Shown: piece after piece, positions 16,646 to 26,345 of the stretch
Numbering within the stretch: the first letter of the stretch is position 1
How the letters are laid out: each line of letters starts with the position of its first letter
Assembly (NCBI GenBank): GCA_023436115.1
Contig: JAEZKQ010000004.1
Location: 163,181 to 227,180, forward strand
Source of the DNA: Bacillota bacterium
GTDB lineage: Bacteria; Bacillota; Clostridia; Christensenellales; SZUA-584
Reading direction: 5' to 3'
DNA length: 64,000 nt
Position numbers and translations under genes: made by a program
Notes under the pieces: generated by a model
The model's database searches: none
What the model was told of the DNA's origin: nothing
What the model saw: only the letters and a program-made list of their open reading frames with translations

Positions 16646-17965
16646 ATGGCTGTTGGCGTGATCATGCCCCGACAAGGGCAGTCTGTGGAGAGCTGTATCA
16701 TCGAATGTCGCGTGAAAGAGGGCGATACTGTCGGTGTTGGCGATATACTCTTTGCTTACGAAACGGATAAGGCTTCTTTCGAAGAAGAAAGCCCAATAGC
16801 GGGCACGGTATTAAAGCTGCTCGTACAGGACGGCGACGATGTGCCATGCCTGGATACGGTATTGGTGATCGGCGAGCCCGGCGAAGACATTTCATCGTTT
16901 GTATCGGGCAGCGGCGTACAAGAGCAAGCGCCCGATGCCGCCGGTGAAAATGTAATCTCTAAGCCGCAGGACGTCCCCGTGGCCGCTACGGCGTCGGAAG
17001 CGGATATTACGAAAATTTCTCCCAGAGCCCAAGGTATCGCGCAGAGACAGGGACTGGATTTAACGAAAGCCGTGCCCACAGGCCCCAATGGGCGTATCAT
17101 CGAACGCGACGTTGCGGTGCTGGCCGAAAAAGGCTATAAGGTGACCGGTGCGGCGGGCATAGCCTATGAAGGCGGGCGCGAAGGCAGCGGCCTTGGCGGA
17201 GCTGTGACGACGGCGGATTTAAATGCGGCGGAAAAGGCTGCTCCGGCTGAGGCAGTAGCAGCAACCAAAGCGGCTTATACGGATGTGAAGCTATCCGGTG
17301 TGCGCAAAGCCATTGCAAAGTCCATGCATGCCTCGCTGTCCGAAATGGCGCAGCTTACACATCATTCCAGCTTCGATGCCACGGTAGTACTCGCATATCG
17401 CGAACGCGTCAAAGCGAACATGGATAAGCTCGGTCTGCCCAACATCACGCTCAACGACATCATATTATTCGCGGTGTCCAGAACGCTCAAAGAGCATGCC
17501 GATCTCAACGCGCATTTCCTGGGCGACTCCATGCGCCTATTTGGCAGCGTGAACTTAGGCATGGCGGTGGACACCGACAGAGGGCTGCTTGTCCCCACGG
17601 TTTTCGGCGCAGATAAGCTCTCGCTTACGCAAATCGCTCAAAAAACAAAGGAGCTGGCATCATCGGCGCAGTCCGGCAAGATCTCGCCCGATCTGCTCAC
17701 CGGCGGTACTTTTACCGTCTCCAACCTCGGCGCACTCGGTATCGAAATGTTCACGCCTGTTATCAACCCGCCGCAGACGGCGATACTCGGCGTTTGCAGT
17801 ATCACTTACCGCCAGAAGAAGGTGGGCAGTGAATTTGTGACGTATCCCGCAATGGGGCTGTCGCTCACGTATGATCACCGCGCTGTAGACGGTGCACCCG
17901 CGTCGCGGTTCTTAAAGGATCTCTGCACAGCGCTGGAAGCTTTCGACATATTGCTGGCGTTATAA
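16646..17965 (+). CDS. 2-oxoacid dehydrogenase complex E2, dihydrolipoamide acyltransferase
   Basis: A 439-residue E2. It has an N-terminal lipoyl domain with the lipoylated Lys42 in ETDKAS, a linker, a peripheral subunit-binding domain (about 122-155, SPRAQGIAQRQGLDL and GPNGRIIERDV), and a catalytic domain ending with His411 and Asp415 in DHRAVDG. It transfers the acyl group from lipoamide to CoA and forms the core of the complex. GGAGG precedes the ATG. E3 follows after 12 bases and a fused E1 after that, so all three enzymes are encoded together. Whether the substrate is pyruvate, acetoin or branched-chain 2-oxoacids is not decided. Confidence 0.93.
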   Translation: MAVGVIMPRQGQSVESCIIECRVKEGDTVGVGDILFAYETDKASFEEESPIAGTVLKLLVQDGDDVPCLDTVLVIGEPGEDISSFVSGSGVQEQAPDAAGENVISKPQDVPVAATASEADITKISPRAQGIAQRQGLDLTKAVPTGPNGRIIERDVAVLAEKGYKVTGAAGIAYEGGREGSGLGGAVTTADLNAAEKAAPAEAVAATKAAYTDVKLSGVRKAIAKSMHASLSEMAQLTHHSSFDATVVLAYRERVKANMDKLGLPNITLNDIILFAVSRTLKEHADLNAHFLGDSMRLFGSVNLGMAVDTDRGLLVPTVFGADKLSLTQIAQKTKELASSAQSGKISPDLLTGGTFTVSNLGALGIEMFTPVINPPQTAILGVCSITYRQKKVGSEFVTYPAMGLSLTYDHRAVDGAPASRFLKDLCTALEAFDILLAL

Positions 17966-17977
17966 GGAGGCGGCATA

Positions 17978-19342
17978 ATGATCTATGATCTGATTGTGAT
18001 CGGCGGCGGTCCGGCGGGCTACTTAGGGGCGGAGCGCGCAGGCCATGCGGGGCTCAAAACGCTGCTGTTTGAAAAACGCAGTGTGGGCGGTATTTGTCTC
18101 AACGAAGGCTGCATACCCACAAAAACGCTGCTGTACTCGGCAAAGATAAAAGACAGCGCGGCGCACGGCGACGTGTACGGCGTTAATGTTCAAGGGGCGG
18201 AGTTAAACCACTCGGCAGTCATTGCACGTAAGAACAAAGTCGTGAAAACTCTCGTTAGCGGTGTGGAAGCCACGCTCAAGGGCGCGGGTGTCACGGTGAT
18301 TAAGGCACAAGCTAAGGTGATAGGCAAAAACTCCGACGGTTATACCGTGACGGACGGCAAAGAGGTTTACACCGCAAAGCGGCTCTTAATCGCGGCGGGT
18401 TCCGAAGCGGCTGTACCGCCGATACCCGGCCTTGCGGATGGTATAGGGAACGGCTTTGTGCTGACCAGCCGTGAAATGCTGGATATCACGCAAGTGCCAA
18501 AAAAACTTGTTGTGATTGGCGGCGGTGTGATCGGGCTGGAAATGGCAAGCTATTTCTGCTCGGCGGGCGCAGAGGTGACCGTGGTGGAAATGCTGAATAC
18601 CATCGGCGGCCCCATTGATGCCGATATCGCGGAGCTGCTTAAGAAGAATTTGTCCAAGAAGGGTATCACCTTCCATATGGGATGCAAGGTGACGGCCATC
18701 ACGGATAAGGTGGAATATCTGGACGCGCAGGGCAAGCCTGCCGCTTTGGCGGCCGATAAGGTGCTGCTGAGCATAGGGCGGTGTCCTATGGTGGAGGGCC
18801 TCGGATTGGAGACCATCGGCGTGCTGACCGAACGCGGCGCGGTGGTGACCGACAGCCATTTGCAGACCAATATACCCGGCGTTTATGCGGCGGGCGACGT
18901 GAACGGAAAATCGCTGCTGGCGCATACGGCATACCGTGAGGCTGAGGTGGCGGTGAACCACATGACGGGCAAAAAGGATGTTATGCGCTATGATGCCATT
19001 CCGGCTGTGATCTACACGACACCCGAGGTGGCGGGCGTGGGATTAACGGCTCAGGCAGCCCAAGAAAAAGGCATTGATGTTACCGTCAAGAGTATTACGA
19101 TGAATTATTCCGGGCGCTACCTTGCGGAAAACGACAAGGGAGACGGCATTATCAAGCTCGTGGTAGATAACAAGTGGCGCAAGCTCGCGGGGGTTCACAT
19201 GATCTCACCTTACGCATCGGAGATCATATACGGCGCAGGGCTGATGGTAGAAAAGGAAATGACGATCGATGAAATCAAGCAGCTGGTGTTCCCGCATCCG
19301 ACGGTGTGCGAGGCGCTTCGGGAAGCCATTTTTCAGCTGTAG
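17978..19342 (+). CDS. lpdA: Dihydrolipoamide dehydrogenase (E3)
   Basis: A 454-residue flavoprotein disulfide reductase. It has the FAD-binding GGGPAG near the start, redox Cys40 and Cys45 in GGICLNEGCIPTK, an NAD-binding VIGGGVIGLE, a second FAD motif (YAAGDVNG) and the C-terminal interface His-Glu pair in HPTVCEALRE. It reoxidises the lipoamide of E2 and passes electrons to NAD+. GGAGG lies seven bases before the ATG. It is the middle gene of the operon; no lipoate ligase or synthase gene is in the window. Confidence 0.96.
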   Translation: MIYDLIVIGGGPAGYLGAERAGHAGLKTLLFEKRSVGGICLNEGCIPTKTLLYSAKIKDSAAHGDVYGVNVQGAELNHSAVIARKNKVVKTLVSGVEATLKGAGVTVIKAQAKVIGKNSDGYTVTDGKEVYTAKRLLIAAGSEAAVPPIPGLADGIGNGFVLTSREMLDITQVPKKLVVIGGGVIGLEMASYFCSAGAEVTVVEMLNTIGGPIDADIAELLKKNLSKKGITFHMGCKVTAITDKVEYLDAQGKPAALAADKVLLSIGRCPMVEGLGLETIGVLTERGAVVTDSHLQTNIPGVYAAGDVNGKSLLAHTAYREAEVAVNHMTGKKDVMRYDAIPAVIYTTPEVAGVGLTAQAAQEKGIDVTVKSITMNYSGRYLAENDKGDGIIKLVVDNKWRKLAGVHMISPYASEIIYGAGLMVEKEMTIDEIKQLVFPHPTVCEALREAIFQL

Positions 19343-19367
19343 AATAATTTATAAGGGAGCATGAGAC

Positions 19368-21839
19368 ATGACAAAATGTTTAATGGTCGAGCCGGGCAAG
19401 GTAAGACAGCCGGGATATATCTCCTTTGACGATATCCCGATGAATCAATATCAGAAAACGGTAGCGGACGAAAAAAAGAACTTTAGCAAGGATGAGTTCT
19501 TAAGAATGTACCGTGATATGCTCATCATTCGCGAGTTTGAAACAATGCTCAATCTCATCAAGACGGCAGGAGAATATGAGGGCGTGGCGTATAACCATCC
19601 GGGCCCCGCGCATTTGGGTATCGGTCAGGAAGCGGCTTATGTGGGGCAGGCCTTTGGTCTTTCCATCAACGACTATACGTTCGGTTCGCACAGAAGCCAC
19701 GGCGAGATACTCGCCAAGGGTCTTAGCGCCATCACACAGCTTAGAGACGATGAACTCATGGGCATCATGAAGAACTTCTTCGGCGGTGAGACGTTCGCAG
19801 TTGTGGAGAAAACGACCAAAGCCACCAATGTGAAGGATATCGCGATCGAGTTTCTGCTTTACGGCACGCTGGCCGAGATCTGGGCGAGAAAAACGGGTTT
19901 CAACCGCGGTCTCGGCGGTTCCATGCACGCGTTCTTTATTCCGTTTGGCATATTCCCGAACAACGCCATCGTGGGCGGCAGCGCGGATATCGCGACGGGC
20001 GCGGCATTATATAAGCGCGTGAACAAAAAAGACGGTATTGTTATCTGCAATATCGGCGATGGCAGTATCGGCTGCGGCCCTGTTTACGAAGCCATGAACT
20101 TTGCGGCGATGGATCAGCTTAACACATTATGGGACGACGAACACAAAGGCGGACTGCCCATCATATTCAACATATTCAACAACTTCTACGGCATGGGCGG
20201 CCAGACTTGCGGCGAGACCATGGCATACAGCCAGGTGGCGCGTCTGGGCGCGGGCGTTTCGCCCAGCCAGATGTACGCCGAACGCGTGGACGGATACAAT
20301 CCGCTTGCCGTGATCGACGCGTATAAGCGCAAGCGTGAGATCATAGAGAATCGCAAAGGCCCCGTACTGCTCGACGTATTAACCTACCGTACTTCGGGCC
20401 ACAGCCCGTCGGATGCGTCGGCCTACCGCGCCAAGGAAGAGGTCGAAATGTGGCAGGAAGCCGATTCCATCGTGGCGTTTGGCAAGCAGCTGACCGATGC
20501 CAATGTGGCCAAAGCGTCTGAGCTTGAAGAGATCGAGAAACAGGTGAAGGAATGGATACTCAGCACGGTGAAACTTGCCAAGGATGACACGCTTTCTCCG
20601 CGCATGGATCTGCTGAAAACGCCGGATGCCATTGCCGACCTTATGTTCTCCAACGGACATGTGAAGAGCATGGACGAGACAAGAAAGCCGGACGCGCTTC
20701 AAGTTAAAGAAGAAAACGCACATGTGCAGCAGCTTACGAAAAAAGTGCGCTTCGCTTATGATGAAAGCGGCAAGCCGGTGTCTAAAAACAAGCTTTATCA
20801 GCTGCGTGACGGCATATTTGAAGCCATTATCGACAAATATTATGAAGACCCCACATTGACCGCTTACGGTGAGGACGTGCGTGAATGGGGCGGCGCGTTT
20901 GCGGTATACCGCGGCCTTAGCGACTGCATGCCGTACCATCGTCTGTTCAATTCGCCGATTTCCGAAGGCGCGATCGTGGGCAGCGCTGTGGGCTATGCCA
21001 TGGCGGGCGGCCGCGTGATCGCGGAACTCATGTACGCGGACTTTTTGGGCCGCGCGGGCGATCAGGTGTTTAACCAGCTGAGCAAATGGCAGTCGATGAG
21101 CGCGGGCATACTCAAAATGCCGTGCGTGCTGCGTATGTCGGTGGGCAGCAAATACGGCGCGCAGCATTCGCAGGACTGGTCGGCGCTGTGCACGCATATT
21201 CCCGGCCTCAAGGTCGTGTTCCCGGCCACGCCTTACGACGCCAAGGGTATCATGACGGCAGCGCTTAACGGCACAGACCCGGTGGTGTTCCTGGAGAGCC
21301 AGCGTATCTACGATATCGGAGAGCAGTTCCATGAGGGCGGCGTTCCCGAAGGCGCGTATGAGATCGAAATCGGAGAACCGGATGTGAAGGTGAAGGGCAG
21401 CGACTTAACCATATTGTCCGTCGGCGCGACGCTGTATCGCGTAATGGAAGCCGTGAAGCTGTTTGCAGAGAAGGGCATCAGCGTGGAAGTGATCGACGCA
21501 CGCAGCCTCGTGCCGTTCAATTATGAGAAAGTTATCGAATCCGTCAAGAAAACGGGCCGTATCATCGTCACGGGCGACGCCTGCGAGAGAGGCTCTCACC
21601 TTAACGATTTTGCGCGCAACATCACCGAGCTTGCGTTTGATTATCTGGATGCGCCGCCGGTGGTCGTGGGGGCGAAGAACTGGATTACGCCCGCGCACGA
21701 GCTGGAAGATCATTTCTTCCCGCAGCCGCATTGGTATGTGGACGCGTTCCATGAACGTATTGCGCCCATTCCCGGCTATACGCCCAAGCACAACTTTACG
21801 GAGCTGGAGCAGCTCCGCAGTAACAAGCGCGGTGTATAA
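19368..21839 (+). CDS. 2-oxoacid dehydrogenase E1, alpha and beta subunits fused
   Basis: An 823-residue thiamine-diphosphate enzyme made of two subunits normally encoded separately. The N-terminal part (to about 430) is E1 alpha, with GDGSIGCG and NNFYGMGG forming the ThDP/Mg motif and SGHSPSD near its end. A linker with KKVRFAYDE follows, then E1 beta (from about 475) with YGEDVREWGGAF, SEGAIVGSAVGYAMAGGR and the transketolase C-terminal domain. It decarboxylates a 2-oxoacid and acylates the E2 lipoate. An extra 50 residues precede the alpha domain. Gene order E2-E3-E1 is also unusual. Substrate is unresolved. Confidence 0.92.
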   Translation: MTKCLMVEPGKVRQPGYISFDDIPMNQYQKTVADEKKNFSKDEFLRMYRDMLIIREFETMLNLIKTAGEYEGVAYNHPGPAHLGIGQEAAYVGQAFGLSINDYTFGSHRSHGEILAKGLSAITQLRDDELMGIMKNFFGGETFAVVEKTTKATNVKDIAIEFLLYGTLAEIWARKTGFNRGLGGSMHAFFIPFGIFPNNAIVGGSADIATGAALYKRVNKKDGIVICNIGDGSIGCGPVYEAMNFAAMDQLNTLWDDEHKGGLPIIFNIFNNFYGMGGQTCGETMAYSQVARLGAGVSPSQMYAERVDGYNPLAVIDAYKRKREIIENRKGPVLLDVLTYRTSGHSPSDASAYRAKEEVEMWQEADSIVAFGKQLTDANVAKASELEEIEKQVKEWILSTVKLAKDDTLSPRMDLLKTPDAIADLMFSNGHVKSMDETRKPDALQVKEENAHVQQLTKKVRFAYDESGKPVSKNKLYQLRDGIFEAIIDKYYEDPTLTAYGEDVREWGGAFAVYRGLSDCMPYHRLFNSPISEGAIVGSAVGYAMAGGRVIAELMYADFLGRAGDQVFNQLSKWQSMSAGILKMPCVLRMSVGSKYGAQHSQDWSALCTHIPGLKVVFPATPYDAKGIMTAALNGTDPVVFLESQRIYDIGEQFHEGGVPEGAYEIEIGEPDVKVKGSDLTILSVGATLYRVMEAVKLFAEKGISVEVIDARSLVPFNYEKVIESVKKTGRIIVTGDACERGSHLNDFARNITELAFDYLDAPPVVVGAKNWITPAHELEDHFFPQPHWYVDAFHERIAPIPGYTPKHNFTELEQLRSNKRGV

Positions 21840-21876
21840 AAATAATCAACAGCAACTCTTACACATATCCTATGAG

Positions 21877-21912
21877 AACGGCGGGGCTATAATGGCTTCG
21901 CCGTTTCTATGT
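21877..21912 (+). terminator. Terminator after the 2-oxoacid dehydrogenase operon
   Basis: An AACGGCG/CGCCGTT stem (21877-21883 with 21899-21905) is followed by TTTCTAT. It lies about 40 bases after the E1 stop. Confidence 0.75.
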
Positions 21913-21950
21913 TATAGGCTTAGACATGGCGGTCATAAAACATTTTTGCG

Positions 21951-21995
21951 CAAAAAAGGGCTTCCGATAAGCACAGCTGCCATTAGAAGGCCCTT
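21951..21995 (-). terminator. Terminator of the ABC-transporter operon (minus strand)
   Basis: Read on the minus strand, AAGGGCCTTC pairs with GAAGCCCTT (one bulged base) and runs into a T-tract, TTTTTTGCGC. It lies downstream of the 62-residue gene. The two convergent operons therefore each have a terminator in the 21840-22070 spacer. Confidence 0.7.
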
Positions 21996-22070
21996 AAATA
22001 CGTATTTTATTTCCTAATTTATTGCTAAATGCTCAGCTTAATTGAATTATGATAAGGTAAGGTCGTCTGT

Positions 22071-22259
22071 TCATTGCGTTTCTTCTAGCGCTTGCGTGAT
22101 CAATGCCGACGCGATTTGGAGCGCCTTGATTCTGCGTATAATCAGCGTGTGCGAAGAAGTTCCTTGTTTAAGCTTGGGTTGTACTTTTTCGCACTTGCTG
22201 ATCGTGGAAGAGATAGCCCGCAGCGCCTCTTCCAATTCTTCTTTTGTAAAATCAGCCAT
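22071..22259 (-). CDS. Small conserved-looking protein, 62 residues
   Basis: A short, almost fully helical, charged protein (FTKEELEEALRAISSTISKCEK at the start, then RRIKALQIASALI). It has a good AGGAGC ribosome binding site ten bases before the ATG and a clear terminator behind it, so it is very likely expressed. It is the last gene after the ABC permease, 40 bases downstream. Similar small helical proteins are familiar from Clostridia, but I know no function for them. One cysteine, no membrane segment. Confidence 0.7.
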   Translation of the reverse strand: MADFTKEELEEALRAISSTISKCEKVQPKLKQGTSSHTLIIRRIKALQIASALITQALEETQ

Positions 22260-22299
22260 AAATGATTAGCTCCTGTCCATATTTAGCCGAATGGAAGTC

Positions 22300-25200
22300 T
22301 TAGTCCACAGATTTTAAGTTATCCGTCATGCTGATGTGTTTAAGCTTGCTGAACATCACAATATCAACGACGACCGAGAAGCCGAACGTCAGCAGCATGC
22401 TGAATACAAAGCTGGAAAAGGCGATGCTGCGGCCGAACATCACGTTATCGATCTCAATCGTTTGTATGACAAACGCGTGCATCAAAACGCCAAAGCCCAG
22501 CCCCAGCGCACAGCCTAAGATCGTGAGCAGGCTCGTTTCGCGGTATATGTAAGCGGATGTCTCCCTGTCGTAAAAGCCCAGCACCTTAATGGTCGCGATT
22601 TCGCGTCGCCGTTCTGTGACGTTGATATTTGTGAGATTGTACAGCACGACGAAAGCGAGCGCGCCCGCGCTGACGATGAGCACCAGCACGATATAATTCA
22701 GTGTTTTGATCATATCGTTGAACTTTTCGCGCAGATCGTCCGAGTAGGTCACGGTGTTCACGTCGCCGGTATCAAGCAGCGCGTCGGAAATACCGCGCTG
22801 GGCCTCACTGTCGGTGCTCAGACATTTTGCCACGATTGTATTGTACGCCGGTTGTTCGTCCATCTTCTCACGGTAAAGCGCGGGGTCGATATACATATAG
22901 TGAAACAAATAGTTTTCCGTTACGCCCGTGACCGCAAAGCTGACAAGCTTGCCGTCGGTGTTTTTGATGGAGACCTGATCTCCCTCCGTCACACCCAGCG
23001 TTTTTGCGAGCTTCTCTGTCAGCACGACAGAGCCGCGGCCAAAGGGGATAGCCTCTTTAGACGCGCGCTCATGAAGCGAGAGAAAATCACCGAGACGCGC
23101 GGCTTCTTCGGGGATATAGATATAGCCGGACAGCGACTCCCCACCGTCCTGCGTGAAAATATCGGCGGTGTGAAGATTCGTATAAAGCCAGTCCGAGAAG
23201 TTTTCCTCGAGTATGTCCTGCGCACCGCCTGATATTCCGTCGTCCGAAATGCCGATCAGTGTATCGTAGTGGCAGATATCGTCGTACTGATAGTCGAGTA
23301 TGCTGGATATGGAGTTTTTGATGCCGAAGCCGGTAAGCAGTAGAGCCGAGCAGCCCGCGATGCCGACGATGGTCATGATAAGGCGTTTCTTATAGCGGAA
23401 AAGGTTACGGAAGGTCACCTTCCACGTAAAACTCAGCCTTTTCCAGATAAAAGGCACGTATTCCAGCCAGATACGCTTGCCCGATTTGGGGGCACGGGGC
23501 AGCATCAGCGCCGCGGGCTGTGAGGCAAGCGTCGAGCGGCATACCGAGGCTGTTGCCGCAAGTGTACACAACGTGGCGGCAGCGCAACCGAGCACCGCGT
23601 ATTTGATGTTAAATTCATTGATAAGATCGGGCAAAGTGTACATCAAACGATAAGCGTTCCAGCAGACCTCCGGCAATACGCGAAAACCGATAATCACGCC
23701 GCATATGCCGCCGAAAATGCTGGCGAGCAGCGCGTAGATCAGATACTTTGAAGCGATTTTCAGGTCGCTGTAACCCAATGCCTTGTATGTGCCGATAATC
23801 AGCCGTTCTTCATCCACCATACGCGTCATGGTTGTCAGCGCGACGAGTGCGGCGACGAGAAAGAACAAAACGGGGAATACGGAGGAGAGGGAGTCCATAC
23901 GGCCCGTATCCGCGTCGAAGCTCGCATAACCCTCGTTATCGTCCCTGCCAAGTACATACCATTCGGGCGGCTCTAAAGAATCCAGCTTTTCGCAGCCGTC
24001 GTCGATCTCTGAACGCGCATCGGCCAGCTCTGTCTCTGCATCGGTTTTGGACTGCTCGTAATCTGCTATGCCGTCGGCCAACTGCTGCTTGGCATCGCGC
24101 AGCGCGTCAACGCCATCGTTATACTGCCTGCGTGCTTTTTTAAGCTGCGCATTGCCGTCTTCGATCTGCGCCTTGGCATCGTCTAACTGCGCCAAGCCTG
24201 CATCCAGCGCCGTTTTGGACAGGGCCAGCTGCTGTGCCTTTTGTTCGAGCTCCAGCTTGGATGCGGCCAATTGCTGAGCGAAAGCGTCGAGCTGCGTTTT
24301 TTGCAGGACCAGCTGTGCCTGTGTGTTCTGAAGCTGTGATCGCTGTGCTGCGATTTCGCCGAGCTTAACCGGGTCGCCTCCGGCGGCAGCCTCGGCATCA
24401 TCCAATGCGGCGAGCGCGGCGGCCACATCGTCGCTGGCTCTTTGCCATTGCTGCTGCTGTGCTGTGAGCTCTGCGGCGTTGGTGTTATATATATCCCAGC
24501 CGCTTTGCAGCGCTGCGGCGCCGTCGTTATACTGCTGCTGGGCGGAATTAAGCTGCGTTTCCTGAAGCGCGAGCTGCGCTTCGGCGTCCTTGAGCTTGCG
24601 TGTGTTTCGGTCGAGCTGCGTTTTGGCGTCAGCCAGCTTTTGTTCATTCTCTTTGATCTCGGCCTGCGCATCGTCAAGCTGTTGTTTCGCGTCTGAGAGC
24701 TTCTCATCGGCCTCGCTTTTCGCGTCATTGTATTCCGCTTCGGCTTCCGCCAGCTTTTCCTTTGCTTCGCTGACAACCTCGTCATAGCGAATCTGCTCGC
24801 GTTCTCCGGCGAGCGTTTTGAGACTATCGATCACGCTTTCGACGGTGTCATTGTACCGGATGGAGAAGGCGGGCAGTGCTTCTGCGCCCTCCACAGTGGC
24901 GAAAACGGCGGTATATACCTCCTGCGTAAAGTCGCTGTCGGGTACGTAGATATAATAGCTGATCGTGCCGTTCCCGATGGTGGTATTGCCTAGCGTAAAG
25001 GAAATATAGTAAGGGGAATTCACAAAGCCGACGATTGTATACGTCGTATACCCGATGCTGTCGCCCAATGTGCCGTCGCTGTCTTCCAGCGTGATTCGGC
25101 TGCCCAGTTCCAGCGAGTCTGTCTGCATATTGCTCGTACCGATCACGCATTCACCCGGCCGCTCGGGCATGCGGCCGGAAGTCAGCACAAGCCGGTTTAA

Positions 25201-25563
25201 GTAACTGTCATTTGTATCGCTGACATCATCCGGCAGACCGAATACGCGCAAGACCTTCTTCTCATCGTTGATTTTAGAAATCACATCGATGCGGTGACTT
25301 GTCATCACGTCCTGAATGCCGTCAGTTTTCGAGATGGCCGCAATATCGTCTTCGGTGAAGCCGAGCGTCGAAATCAGCTCAACGTCCATGAAACGGGTTT
25401 GGTCAAAATAGGTGTCTCCCGTGATCCGCATATCAGTGCCTGTGGCGCGCAGCCCCGCAAAAAAACCCGCGCCCAGCGCGACGATGGCAAATATGGCCCA
25501 GAAACGGCTCCAGGAATGTGTGATGGATCGGAATATATCCTTTATAAACGTCCGGTTTCTCAT
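22300..25563 (-). CDS. Large FtsX/MacB-type ABC transporter permease with coiled-coil insert
   Basis: A 1087-residue permease. A first membrane segment (about 17-37) is followed by a MacB-like extracytoplasmic domain. A very long coiled coil (about 255-530), rich in Gln, Ala, Asp and Lys heptads such as QLDDAQAEIKENEQKLADA, comes next. Then three membrane helices of the first FtsX domain, a second extracytoplasmic domain and a C-terminal FtsX domain (from about 970). Such permeases pair with an ATPase to drive mechanical work or export rather than channel-type import. The ATPase gene lies seven bases upstream. The coiled coil probably reaches into the cell wall space; the partner there is unknown. 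Confidence 0.9.
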   Translation of the reverse strand: MRNRTFIKDIFRSITHSWSRFWAIFAIVALGAGFFAGLRATGTDMRITGDTYFDQTRFMDVELISTLGFTEDDIAAISKTDGIQDVMTSHRIDVISKINDEKKVLRVFGLPDDVSDTNDSYLNRLVLTSGRMPERPGECVIGTSNMQTDSLELGSRITLEDSDGTLGDSIGYTTYTIVGFVNSPYYISFTLGNTTIGNGTISYYIYVPDSDFTQEVYTAVFATVEGAEALPAFSIRYNDTVESVIDSLKTLAGEREQIRYDEVVSEAKEKLAEAEAEYNDAKSEADEKLSDAKQQLDDAQAEIKENEQKLADAKTQLDRNTRKLKDAEAQLALQETQLNSAQQQYNDGAAALQSGWDIYNTNAAELTAQQQQWQRASDDVAAALAALDDAEAAAGGDPVKLGEIAAQRSQLQNTQAQLVLQKTQLDAFAQQLAASKLELEQKAQQLALSKTALDAGLAQLDDAKAQIEDGNAQLKKARRQYNDGVDALRDAKQQLADGIADYEQSKTDAETELADARSEIDDGCEKLDSLEPPEWYVLGRDDNEGYASFDADTGRMDSLSSVFPVLFFLVAALVALTTMTRMVDEERLIIGTYKALGYSDLKIASKYLIYALLASIFGGICGVIIGFRVLPEVCWNAYRLMYTLPDLINEFNIKYAVLGCAAATLCTLAATASVCRSTLASQPAALMLPRAPKSGKRIWLEYVPFIWKRLSFTWKVTFRNLFRYKKRLIMTIVGIAGCSALLLTGFGIKNSISSILDYQYDDICHYDTLIGISDDGISGGAQDILEENFSDWLYTNLHTADIFTQDGGESLSGYIYIPEEAARLGDFLSLHERASKEAIPFGRGSVVLTEKLAKTLGVTEGDQVSIKNTDGKLVSFAVTGVTENYLFHYMYIDPALYREKMDEQPAYNTIVAKCLSTDSEAQRGISDALLDTGDVNTVTYSDDLREKFNDMIKTLNYIVLVLIVSAGALAFVVLYNLTNINVTERRREIATIKVLGFYDRETSAYIYRETSLLTILGCALGLGFGVLMHAFVIQTIEIDNVMFGRSIAFSSFVFSMLLTFGFSVVVDIVMFSKLKHISMTDNLKSVD

Positions 25564-25570
25564 AGCATCG

Positions 25571-26272
25571 TTACCATTCGATCGTATTGGCGGAAACCGG
25601 ATTCGGATTCAGCGTCACTGAGGCCGCTTTGCCGCCGCTTATGCGTATCACGCGGTCTGCCATGGCGGTGAGCGCCGAGTTGTGTGTGATGATGATGACG
25701 GTACGGCCCGTGTTGCGGCATGTGTCCTGCAAAAGCTGCAGTATCGTTTTGCCTGTATTGTAATCCAGCGCGCCCGTGGGCTCGTCGCAGAGCAGCAGCT
25801 TGGGGTTTTTGGCAAGCGCGCGGGCAACGGCCACACGCTGCTGCTCGCCGCCCGAAAGCTGCGACGGAAAATTGTTCATTCTGTCGCCCAGACCCACCTC
25901 GCGGAGCACCGTCGTGGGGTCCAGCGGTTCTTTGCATATCTCGGATGCAAGCTCGACGTTTTCAAGCGCTGTCAGATTTTGAACGAGGTTGTAGAACTGG
26001 AACACAAAGCCGATATCATACCGACGGTACTCGATAAGGCGACGGTTTTTATAAGCGCTGACCGCTTCTCCGTCCAGAAGGATTTCCCCATCCGTGCAGC
26101 GGTCCATGCCACCCAGCATATTGAGCACGGTGGTTTTGCCCGCGCCGCTCGGCCCGACGATGATGACCAGCTCGCCTTTTTCGATTTCAAAGCTCATCCC
26201 GTCCACGGCGGGTATGGTGACTTCGCCCATTTTATAAAGCTTAGATACGTTTTTGAATTCCACAAAAGCCAA
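25571..26272 (-). CDS. ABC transporter ATP-binding protein (MacB/LolD/FtsE type)
   Basis: An ATPase of about 233 residues with Walker A GPSGAGKTT (about 40-48), Q-loop FQFYN, signature LSGGEQQR (about 139-146), Walker B LLLCDEPTGALD and the H-loop ITHNS. It energises the large permease encoded just downstream. The start is a TTG at 26272, eight bases after GGAGG; a more upstream in-frame TTG at 26302 would place that Shine-Dalgarno inside the coding region. The neighbourhood has no two-component system, which some antibiotic-sensing exporters of this class have. Confidence 0.92.
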   Translation of the reverse strand: MAFVEFKNVSKLYKMGEVTIPAVDGMSFEIEKGELVIIVGPSGAGKTTVLNMLGGMDRCTDGEILLDGEAVSAYKNRRLIEYRRYDIGFVFQFYNLVQNLTALENVELASEICKEPLDPTTVLREVGLGDRMNNFPSQLSGGEQQRVAVARALAKNPKLLLCDEPTGALDYNTGKTILQLLQDTCRNTGRTVIIITHNSALTAMADRVIRISGGKAASVTLNPNPVSANTIEW

Positions 26273-26345
26273 TGTCGTATCCTCCGGGATTAAAATATAC
26301 AACCCCCGCTTATGACGGGGGAGCGTGATCTATTGTTTAGAACAT

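Noticed and set aside
23832..24787. Long antisense frames opposite the coiled-coil part of the ABC permease
   Set aside because: They are by-products of the repetitive, GC-rich coiled-coil codons; the permease frame is continuous and has clear domains.
24000..24790. DNA repeat array
   Set aside because: The recurring QL/QQ/LDDA codons encode heptads of a coiled coil; there are no exact DNA repeats with regular spacing, so it is neither a CRISPR nor a tandem repeat.
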